Of a stretch of DNA of 64,000 bases, positions 1-8,500 are shown one piece after another. The stretch's first letter is position 1; every line of letters starts with the position of its first letter. The position numbers and the translations under genes are program-made. The stretch comes from an uncultured bacterium (GTDB lineage Bacteria > Planctomycetota > UBA1135 > GCA-002686595): contig CALCXM010000082.1 in assembly GCA_937905825.1 (NCBI GenBank), forward strand, positions 1 to 64,000, written 5' to 3'. The notes under the pieces were generated by a model, which saw only the letters and a program-made list of their open reading frames with translations, had not been told where the DNA came from and made no database searches.

Positions 1-725
1 CCGATGGAGATCAAAAATCGTGCGGCCTGACCAACAGCGAATGAAGGAAGCACCAGGCTGTTTAGGCCGCGCCCTGCTCGTTCTATCTTTGAGTGAAGCT
101 CATCGAGAGGGTGTGCTACGAGCTTCAAGAATTCCGCATACCTCTGCTGGTCAATGAGAATTCGGCGAACTCCCCGTTCGAGTATGGAGTAGGGGTTGTC
201 TCTAGGTTGGCTGCATGAGGAGTCGTTTCCTGCGGATTCTCGGAGCTTTGGGTTCCATGTCTGGGAGATCTTGTTGAAGACGTTGATGGACTCCGCCTCC
301 TCGCCAAGCACGCGGTTCAGCAACAAGAGATCCTTGGCCGCCTTCTTCCTTGGAGCTGGAAGGTTCATGGCAGGCTCTAGATCCAGCTTGATTCGCAACT
401 CCGTGGTTTCTGCTCGACTTGGAGGTGCCAAAAGGAGTTCACGCGCTTGGTCGCGCCGAGCTTTCAATGCAGCGATCGCGGGAGGGTGGAACTCCCCGAG
501 CCTCACAATCTCCTCGAGGATGTAGGTGCCTCGAACCCCTGAGAATGACCGGTTGTGATCTAGTGAATGGTCGAAGCAGTCAAGCAAGACCCCGAGTGCT
601 CTCTCGAACTCTGACGCGCCGAACAGAGCTCTGCCGAGGTCGAGCTGAATTTCGGGGTTGTCTGGCTGGATCCGTAGAAGCCGCTCCAGCCTCGCAATTT
701 CCGACTGAATCGAGTCATCATCCAT
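1..725 (-). CDS. TPR-like protein, 3' part cut by window edge
   Basis: An uninterrupted reading frame starts at ATG 725 and is still open at base 1, giving at least 241 residues; the stop lies outside the window. The start follows a purine-rich AAGGGAAGAA stretch on the minus strand. The first 50 residues look like one tetratricopeptide unit (RIQPDNPEIQLDLGRALF, then FERALGVLLDCF). The middle is charged and Ala/Leu-rich, and the end of the visible part (QRYAEFLKLVAHPLDELH) is probably helical. There is no signal peptide, so it is probably cytoplasmic. The function is unknown; TPR units usually bind proteins. It is divergent from the next gene and separated from it by about 340 bases. Confidence is good that it is coding, low for any role. 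Confidence 0.72.
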   Translation of the reverse strand, partial: MDDDSIQSEIARLERLLRIQPDNPEIQLDLGRALFGASEFERALGVLLDCFDHSLDHNRSFSGVRGTYILEEIVRLGEFHPPAIAALKARRDQARELLLAPPSRAETTELRIKLDLEPAMNLPAPRKKAAKDLLLLNRVLGEEAESINVFNKISQTWNPKLRESAGNDSSCSQPRDNPYSILERGVRRILIDQQRYAEFLKLVAHPLDELHSKIERAGRGLNSLVLPSFAVGQAARFLISI

Positions 726-1061
726 TTATTCTTCCCTTGCTACGCGTACAGCAATCAGTCTCGTTTCCAGTGAGATCATAAGTTCTGACCAGGTATCCTG
801 GCCGATCCTCTCGGGTAGATCGAGTCCGAAGGATCCTTGAACGGCTAGTGGACCGTGGCCAAGTGAGAGGCCCGGCCTGTTAACAGGGCTACTTGACTGG
901 GAAATGGAGCGAGCAGCGGGGACCGACCGGCTCGACTCCGCGTGCGGCCAACTTCCTGAACCGGATGTTAGGCTGGGGCAACCAAAGTCGGTCGCTCTCG
1001 CTCTCTGACTGCAATATTTGGAGGGGGCAGTTGACCAAATCTCAGTTCTGCACCAACGCCC
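726..1061. other. Intergenic region, no supported gene
   Basis: This is the divergent spacer between the TPR-like gene and the small secreted protein gene. It contains a 12-base perfect palindrome at 876-887 (CCTGTTAACAGG) and an isolated GTTAGGC at 967-973. I see no convincing RNA gene, promoter pair or small ORF with a ribosome binding site. Promoters for both flanking genes presumably lie here. Confidence 0.4.
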
Positions 1062-1538
1062 ATGAACAAGCTAGCCGCACTGCTTCCCTTCGCCATCTTT
1101 CCGCTCCTCGCTTCCGGCCAAGGGCACGATCATCCGCCGGTTCTAGAGCCGCGCATCTGCAAGCATGTCTGCCCGAGTCACAAGGGCCAACCCTCTGGGC
1201 GACCCAAGGTCAAGGCTCCCGCGCCAGGAGGCGACACGCTGAACGATGCGATCCGAAGCTGCGCAATTCACCCGGACTTGGATATAGGCGGCTTCAGCAT
1301 CAGCACAACGGAAGAGCGGAAGAAGGTCGAGGGTGGAGTCGAACTAGAGGTCCGTGTCCGCGCTTCGAATGAGAAGGCCGGTGTGTCTTGGAAAAAAGCG
1401 ATTGGCTTTCCCAAGGCCTTGGAGGACAGTTACATGGGCCTCGTTGTTTCCGACGTACACCTTGACCGTGTCGATGTCGCCCTCAACACGTGGACAGTCC
1501 AATTCGACGTGACGCTGTTTGTGCCTGACGCCAAATAG
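1062..1538 (+). CDS. Small secreted protein of unknown function
   Basis: The frame encodes 158 residues. It begins with a signal peptide (MNKLAALLPFAIFPLLASGQ, cleavage likely after ASG), so the product is exported. A His/Cys-containing stretch follows (HDHPP, CKHVCPSHK). From about residue 80 it looks like an alternating beta fold (VELEVRVRA, TWTVQFDVTLFV). I do not recognise a family. A CKHVC pair followed by His could bind a metal or form a disulfide, but that is inference. No clear Shine-Dalgarno sequence precedes the ATG. An overlapping frame at 893-1372 is less likely because it lacks a signal peptide and is Arg/Ser-rich in the way shadow frames are. Confidence 0.6.
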   Translation: MNKLAALLPFAIFPLLASGQGHDHPPVLEPRICKHVCPSHKGQPSGRPKVKAPAPGGDTLNDAIRSCAIHPDLDIGGFSISTTEERKKVEGGVELEVRVRASNEKAGVSWKKAIGFPKALEDSYMGLVVSDVHLDRVDVALNTWTVQFDVTLFVPDAK

Positions 1539-1902
1539 CCGACGGAGTTCGCACGACCCCCGCCCAGTCCAGATAAAGCAACAACGTGTCTGGCATTTCG
1601 CGCACGCTCACGCGCGGGGCGTTACGCCGTTATTATTCCCGCTGATCCAGGCCGCTGGTCCAGGCGGAACAGCCAATTCCGTTGCAAATCGATGGCGCCG
1701 TGCGCGGTTCGCTGTGTTTGCGAAGGGTATATAGGGGCCGGGAACCGGGCAGAACCGGGGGATGCGACCTTGCGCGTCTGATAAAGAGCTTTAGCGTGGA
1801 AGGGTCCCCAAACACCCGCCCAGCCGGGAGCTTGTGGGTCCGGGGTCGATCCTGTCGTCGACTTGTGCGGATCCTGGTTCCTTGGGCCGCCGATCCGTAG
1901 CT
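1539..1902. other. Intergenic region, no supported gene
   Basis: This 364-base spacer precedes the large BNR-repeat gene. Frames through it are short and lack ribosome binding sites or recognisable protein features. I see no tRNA, terminator or convincing promoter boxes, although the promoter for the downstream gene should lie here. Confidence 0.35.
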
Positions 1903-4900
1903 ATGAAATACCGTTCCTTGCGTGCCTTGGCACTGGTCTCTGTTCTTTCTATGACGCCCGCCCTCGGGGCCCTTGGTGCGCCCGTGACAGGGGACAAGGA
2001 CGAGAGCTTGCGCATCGATTCGAGCTGGTTAGAGGCCCTCGAGTGGCGTTCGATCGGCCCGGCCAGTATGGGAGGCCGCTGCATCGCGATCGCCGTTAGC
2101 GCCCAGGACAAGAACACCTACTGGATCGCCACGGCCTCCGGTGGCTTGTTGAAAACAACGAACGCGGGCGCCACTTACGAGCATCAGTTCGACCAGGAGA
2201 GCAGCGTTTCGATCGGGCACGTGGCTGTCGCACCGTCCAACCCAGAGATCGTCTGGGTCGGCACTGGGGAAGCCAATCCGCGCAACTCGGTGTCCTACGG
2301 CGACGGCGTCTACAAGAGCGAGGACGGGGGCAGCAGCTGGAAGCGGATGGGCTTGGAGGAGACCTTCCAAACCGGTCGCATCGCGATCCACCCGGAGGAC
2401 CCGGACACGGTCTACGTGGGTTCTCTTGGACGCCTCTACGGTTCCAACGAAGAGCGCGGGCTGTTCAAGACCAGCGACGGTGGCAAGACCTGGGACAAGG
2501 TGCTCTACATCGACGACAAGACCGGCGTCATCGATGTGGACATGCATCCGACGAACCCTGACGTGTTGGTTGTTGCGACCTACGAGCGCGAGCGCGACGG
2601 CTTCGACACCAACACCCCGATGAAAGCTTGGGGGCCCGGGAGTGCTCTGTACAGAACGAAGGACGCGGGCGCCACTTGGGAGAAGTTGACCAAGGGCTTG
2701 CCGGAAGCGGAACTTGGCCGCATCGGCGTGGACTACAGTCGCCAGAACCCGAACGTGCTCTTCGCTGTGATCGAATCTGAGCGCGGGGGTAGCCTGCCTG
2801 AAGACGTGGCCTTCATGGGCATGTCGGGGGAGGACGCGGAAGTCGGTGCGCGCATCACGCGCGTCACCAAGGAAGGCCCGGCGGATGCTGCGGGCTTCTT
2901 GGACAAGGACATCGTGATCTCCATGGGCGGCGAGCGCGTGCTCGGCTACGAGGATCTGCTCGCGAACATTCGCGGGCGCAAGGGCGGTGAAAGCGCGAAG
3001 GTCGAAGTGGTGCGCGAGAAGGAACTGATCGAGTTAGAAGTGGAGTTCGACGTCTACGAGGACGGCTCCAGTGGCCTGAAGCCCTTCGGCGCCTTCCTCG
3101 GTGGTCAGCAGGAAAACATTCAAGACCAGCAGGGTGCGCACGGCGTTCACACCGGTGGCATCTACAAGTCGACGGACGGTGGCGATAGCTGGGTCAAGGT
3201 CAACAGCCTGAACCCGCGTCCCATGTACTACAGCCAACTGCGGGTGGACCCCACGGACGAGAACCGTATCTACGTGCTCGGCACTAGCTTTTGGATTTCG
3301 GAGGACGGCGGAGCGAACTTTGAACGACAAAGATTCCACTCCGGTGTGCACGTGGATCACCACGCACTCTGGATCGATCCCGAGAACGGCAAGCACCTGA
3401 TCCTGGGCAACGACGGGGGCATCTACGTGACCCACGACCGCACCAAGCAGTGGGACCATCACAGTCACGTGGCGATCGGACAGTTCTATCACGTCACCAC
3501 GGACCACGCAGAGCTCTACAAGGTCTACGGCGGTCTTCAGGACAACGGTTCCTGGGGGGCTCCCAACCGCACCCGTGGTTTCGAGGGCACGGTGAATTCG
3601 GATTGGTTCAACATTGGCGGCGGCGATGGCTTCGTTTGCCGCGTGGATCCCGAGGACGTGGATCAGCTGTACTCCGAGAGCCAAGGGGGAGCCATCGGAT
3701 GGCGCAACGTGCGCACCGGCGAGCGTGGCAGCATGCGCCCGAGCGGTGGGTCCTATCGCTTCAACTGGGAGACTCCTTTCCTCTTGTCCCATCACAACTC
3801 GAAGGTGGTCTACTCCGCGGGCAATCACGTCTTCCGCTCCCTGAACCGTGGCGCCAACGCGGAATCGATCTCCCCGGAAATCACCTTGACGGACAAGGGC
3901 TCCGCCACGGCCCTGGCCCAGTCCCACCAACAAGCGGATCAGCTGTGGGTGGGCACCGATGATGGCGGTCTGTGGATGACCCGCGATGGGGGAGACAATT
4001 GGATCGACCTGCGCGCGTCCCTGCCGAAGGATGGCTTGCTGGACGCGAAGGAACGCCGCGAGATTCTGCTCGGACAACTCTTCGCTGGGCACGACCCGGA
4101 CGAAGATGGCCAGACCCAGCGCAAAGACGTGCCCGAAGCCCTGCGCACGGCCTTCGACCTGGCGGACCTGGACCAGGACGGGGTGCTGCAAAGCTCGGAA
4201 GTCGCGGCCCTCAGCGGAGTGCCCGAGGAAGCGCCCCGGGATGTACTCGACGGCACTTGGAAACTGAGGGTGGACGGAGACGCCGTGCCGCCCGTAGGCC
4301 TTGAATTTGAAATCGTTCTGACGAGTTCAGGGGACGAGAGTCGCTCTGGCAAGCTCGACGGGAAGGAGCAGAAGGGCAAGCTACGGCGCTTGAAGTTCGA
4401 TCCGGAAACCAAGGACCTCTCCTTTGAGTACAAGTGCCCGGACGCCCTGATCGCGTTCTCTGGCAGCGTGCAGAAAGAGTCCATCACCGGCGAGATCACG
4501 ATCGCTGCCGGAGAGTTCAAAGCCAGCTTCAAGGGTGAGCGCGAAGCCCTCAAGGAGAAGAAGCCCAAGACTCACAAGCAGAAAGGGCCGAGCTTCGCGG
4601 AGCTGATGCCAAAGCCCATGTGGATCACGGGCATCGAGGCCTCGCGCCACAAGGCCGGTCGCGTTTACGTGGCCGTGGATGGTCACCGCTCCGACGACGA
4701 CAAGGCCTACGCTTTCGTCAGCGAAGATGAAGGCTTCTCTTGGACCCTGCTCACGGAGAAGCTACCCCGGGGTTCGGTGCGCTGCTTGCGCGAGGACCTG
4801 CACAACCCGGATCTCTTGTACTTGGGCACGGAATTCAACGGCTGGGTTTCCGCGGACCGCGGTCAGAACTGGAGCAAGCTCGCGGGGCTGCCGACCGTCG

Positions 4901-5499
4901 CCGTGCACGAGTTCGCCCAGTCCCCTGCCACCGGCGACGTGGTGGTCGGAACCCACGGACGTAGCCTGTGGACCTTCGACGCCAGCCAGTTGCGTCAACT
5001 CACGAAGCAGGTGGCCGAAGCGGATGCGGTGCTCTTGGCACCGGCCAAGGTCACCCGTTGGGGCTCCTTCCCGAGCCCAGCCACGAGCGGCACGCGACGC
5101 TTCGTGGGCGACAACCCATCGCGCAACGCGGAGATCAGCTACTCCCTGAACGCGCGGGTGAAGGACTTGAAGCTCGAGATCCTTGGGGCGGGCGGCGAAG
5201 TGCTGCACACGTTTGCGGAGCTCGAGGACAAGAGTGGTCTGCACAAGGTGAGTTGGAACATGCGGCAATCCTCGGACGGGGAGGTTTCCACTAGTGGGCG
5301 CCGTCGTCGCGGAGGTCGCCAAGTTCCTCTGGGGACCTACACCGTGCGCATGAGCGCCAATGGCCTCGTCAGCACCCAACCCTTGGTCATCCAAGGGGAT
5401 CCTGACTTCCCCGAGCTCACGCGCAGTCGCGAGCTCGAGCAGGAAGAGGAAGGCGAAGAGGAAGAGCACCCAGTGCAGCCCTACCTAGGCGATCACTAG
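1903..5499 (+). CDS. Secreted BNR/sortilin-type propeller with PDZ and EF-hand inserts
   Basis: This encodes 1198 residues from ATG 1903, chosen over an in-frame ATG at 1834 because it gives a clean signal peptide (MKYRSLRALALVSVLSMTPA). At least eight Asp-box (BNR) motifs of the S-x-D-x-G-x-x-W type are visible, for example SEDGGSSW near residue 138, TSDGGKTW near 189, STDGGDSW near 422, TRDGGDNW near 693 and SADRGQNW near 984. This is the pattern of VPS10/sortilin-like propellers. A PDZ domain interrupts the propeller at about 313-383. An EF-hand-like loop (DLDQDGVLQSSE) lies near 755, then a beta-sandwich-like stretch at 784-885, and an FlgD-like Ig domain near 1077-1125. The tail is very acidic. 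It is probably extracellular or periplasmic; the ligand or substrate is unknown, and 'glycosyl hydrolase' labels for such proteins are unproven. Confidence 0.9.
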   Translation: MKYRSLRALALVSVLSMTPALGALGAPVTGDKDESLRIDSSWLEALEWRSIGPASMGGRCIAIAVSAQDKNTYWIATASGGLLKTTNAGATYEHQFDQESSVSIGHVAVAPSNPEIVWVGTGEANPRNSVSYGDGVYKSEDGGSSWKRMGLEETFQTGRIAIHPEDPDTVYVGSLGRLYGSNEERGLFKTSDGGKTWDKVLYIDDKTGVIDVDMHPTNPDVLVVATYERERDGFDTNTPMKAWGPGSALYRTKDAGATWEKLTKGLPEAELGRIGVDYSRQNPNVLFAVIESERGGSLPEDVAFMGMSGEDAEVGARITRVTKEGPADAAGFLDKDIVISMGGERVLGYEDLLANIRGRKGGESAKVEVVREKELIELEVEFDVYEDGSSGLKPFGAFLGGQQENIQDQQGAHGVHTGGIYKSTDGGDSWVKVNSLNPRPMYYSQLRVDPTDENRIYVLGTSFWISEDGGANFERQRFHSGVHVDHHALWIDPENGKHLILGNDGGIYVTHDRTKQWDHHSHVAIGQFYHVTTDHAELYKVYGGLQDNGSWGAPNRTRGFEGTVNSDWFNIGGGDGFVCRVDPEDVDQLYSESQGGAIGWRNVRTGERGSMRPSGGSYRFNWETPFLLSHHNSKVVYSAGNHVFRSLNRGANAESISPEITLTDKGSATALAQSHQQADQLWVGTDDGGLWMTRDGGDNWIDLRASLPKDGLLDAKERREILLGQLFAGHDPDEDGQTQRKDVPEALRTAFDLADLDQDGVLQSSEVAALSGVPEEAPRDVLDGTWKLRVDGDAVPPVGLEFEIVLTSSGDESRSGKLDGKEQKGKLRRLKFDPETKDLSFEYKCPDALIAFSGSVQKESITGEITIAAGEFKASFKGEREALKEKKPKTHKQKGPSFAELMPKPMWITGIEASRHKAGRVYVAVDGHRSDDDKAYAFVSEDEGFSWTLLTEKLPRGSVRCLREDLHNPDLLYLGTEFNGWVSADRGQNWSKLAGLPTVAVHEFAQSPATGDVVVGTHGRSLWTFDASQLRQLTKQVAEADAVLLAPAKVTRWGSFPSPATSGTRRFVGDNPSRNAEISYSLNARVKDLKLEILGAGGEVLHTFAELEDKSGLHKVSWNMRQSSDGEVSTSGRRRRGGRQVPLGTYTVRMSANGLVSTQPLVIQGDPDFPELTRSRELEQEEEGEEEEHPVQPYLGDH

Positions 5500-5523
5500 G
5501 CCGGCTACTTCATCCAGCCCGGG

Positions 5524-8500
5524 CTAGTCATCGCTCCCGGCCGCCCAGCGAACAGCGTTTTGCATCAAGCGCCGAAAGGCGGGGTTTTGATGGGCGGCTC
5601 CGTCGTGGCCTAGGGTCGTGCACAAGACGCGACCCTGCTTTGTCTTCGTGATCCAGATCACGGGGAAGGAGTCTCCGCTCGAGCGCGAGATGCCGTTCGC
5701 GAGCACTTCGATAGGCGTGCCCTTGGGGTCCGCTTCAAAACGATAGAGCTCGTCGGCGATCACAAAGCGCTGCGGGATGCCCTGCAATAGCTCGTGATCA
5801 CTCGCGACTTGCACGTCAAAGGTCCCATAGTTCTCGTGGCTGCGGGATCCGCCTCCTACGAGCTCGCGGTTGTACTCGGGCCAGTCCTGCCAGTTGTACC
5901 AGAGCGCCGGGTGCACCAAGATCAGGCCAGCCCCGCCAGCCACGTGCTCAAAGATTCCGCGACGCAAGTCCGCGGAAGGGATGGGCTGGTTGTTGGTGAG
6001 CATCAGCACGTCGAGACCCGCAAGGCGCGCAAGCGCCCGCTCGAAACGATCCGTGTACTCGATTTCAGAACTCGGAAAGCCCGGGACCTGACTGGCTGTC
6101 GTTCGCAGCTCCTGATCAAACCAGCGCCCGAAGTCGTGGCTCGACCCGCCCCCCAAGATCAAGAGGCGCGGGTGCGTGACTGGCTCAGCTTCGACGGGCT
6201 GCTTCGGTTGGGCCCCTTGCAGTTGTGCGGTGAGTGCCAGAAAGGTCGGAGCCATGCGGTTGTCGAAGCTCTCCAGGGTGATGCGTTCGATCACCAACTC
6301 GGGCTTCCCGGGATCCAAGGAGAAGGTGCGCACTTGCCCGGCGCTGTTGCCCTGGATCAAGCCTTCCACAAACTGCGAACCCGGCACGTCGTGGCGGCGA
6401 ATCCAATCGGCGAACTCGACCCCGTCGTGCAGGGTGTGCAGCTCCTCGGTGCCGTCCGCGTAATGGAAGGTCCACTTGACCAGCGGCTCACCGTCCCCGA
6501 AGAACGGGTGGCCCCAGGCGGAAATCCCGCCGAGCACATGCATGCGTTGCAGGGCAAAGCCCACGTGGACTTCCACCCTTTGCGGCATGAGGGCTTTCGA
6601 CTCCCAATCGTCCCGGGCTCCGCCTTTCAGGACCAACGCGTTGTTGTGTTCCGGCATGCTCGCGGGGTCGAAGACCTCCATGGGGGTCCCCATCACATCC
6701 AAGACGCCGTAGGCTTCGAAGCGGATGGGTTGCGCGTCGTAGCGCCGGTCGTACAAGCCCTTGGAGGTGCTGGCCGTGAATTGGTTCTTCAAGCTGACGA
6801 TGCGGAAGTCCCCGTACTCGCCGCAGATGAAAGCCAACAAGTCGCGCAGGGTCTCCGCACCGAGGGATTCAAAGCCCGTCGGCATGGGGGAGCGGCCGGT
6901 GGAGTACAGGGATTCGATCTGCTTGCGCGGAATGTTCTCGGTGCCGCCAGAGCTCGCGAGCGTGATGGAGTCCGGGCCGTCGTAGGTCAACACACCGGTC
7001 AACATCTGACCTTGCTTGGTTTCGGCCACGTACTCCAGGTAGGCGGCTTCCACGCTCAAGTTCGGATCGAGGATGAAGGGCAAGAGGTGTTCCGCACCGT
7101 GGGCTCCCATGCCAACGAGCGAAGGGCCCACGTCCGCGCCGACCCCAGCGGGCAAGCCCTCATGCCGGTGGCAAACTGCGCAGTTCTGAATGAAGACTTG
7201 TTTGCCGTTCGGAACGTCCGCCGGTTGCTGCAAGATCGGAAGGATCTGAGCGATCAACTGCTCCATGTCCGGTGAAGGCGTCGTCAACTCGTCGAGCACG
7301 CGCTTGGCCCGTTCGGCGGTGGCCTGGTTGGAATGTTCGCGCAGGCGGAAAACCCGGCGCGGGCCCAGTTCACCCACGGAGATTTCTCCCTCTTCGATCT
7401 CGTCAAGCAGCCGCTCCGTCCAACTCGGCCGTTGAATGATCTCCCGAAAGATCGCGTCCCGGGTGACATGGGTCACTGTCGGAAACGCCTTGCTCAAGAG
7501 GCTCGCTGCGCCAAGGTCCTCCGTGCGCGCCAAAGCCCGAATCAAGCGTTCTTGGGCTTCCGGCGGCAAATGCGGACCGATCAGCCCTGCAGACGCTTGG
7601 ATAGCGGCCGCGCGCCAGGTGGGCAGGTCGAGCAAGATACCGAGTGCGTCCAAACGCTCGTCGATGCCGGCTTCCGACGCCTGGGCACTGCTCAAGAGTT
7701 CCTGGGCCACGACCGCAATCGATTGGTCAAGGGACGCGCTGCCCTGCACGAAGGCGGCCAAGGGCAAGAGCGCCCGGGACACGTCCGCTTGGCCAGCGTT
7801 GCTGCGGAACAACTGAACGAGGGCGTCACCCGCTGCGCTGTTCTGCGTGCCGAAGCGGAAGTCCTGGGGCAGTCCTTTTTGGAGAGCTTGCACAACGGAA
7901 GAGAGACTCGCTGCGGACTTGGCCTGAGCCAATTGCTGCAAGGCCTGCAAGACCTCCTGGGAGGAAGCGCGCTGGGCCACACCGGCCGCGACCTTCGTCG
8001 CCAAGGCAATCGCAACCTCTCCGTCCACCGCAGGCTTCAATGCGGCAGCGAAGTAGCGCATGGGCTGCATGGCGGCGAGGCGCAAGAACGCGGAGCGGCT
8101 CCAGTCGTTTTCTAGTCTTGCGTATTGCTGGACAAGTCCTTCCAAGCGCTCGCCCGGCAGCTCGAAGTGCGTGAGGGAAACCAAGGCCGCGAGCCGGACC
8201 CGTGGGTCCAGGTCGCTCACCTGATCCGTCAAGAGCTCGCCGCCAGGGACGTAGTTGCCCCCGGCCGCTAGCTCACCGATGATGCGCGCAGCGGCGCGGC
8301 GCAGCATGGGGTCGGCGTCATTCAGCGCGCTTCCTAGGTGCGCAGCCTCTAGTTGCTGACGGTGAACGTCGAACCACAGGGCTCGCAGGCGCACCTCTGC
8401 CAAGGGGCTGAATCTGGAAGGCGGCGGGTTCTCGATCTCGCGACCCTCACACAAGGCGCGCAGATCGCGCAGGCCATTTCCATAGTGGGCGCCGACCGGG

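Noticed and set aside
876-973. Possible integron attC site (GTTAGGC at 967-973)
   Set aside because: The partner core site RYYYAAC in inverted position and the paired inner boxes could not be found, and no integrase or cassette series is present.
893-1372. Alternative 159-residue frame overlapping the small secreted protein
   Set aside because: No signal or domain features, Arg/Ser-rich shadow composition, and it conflicts with a frame that has a clear signal peptide.
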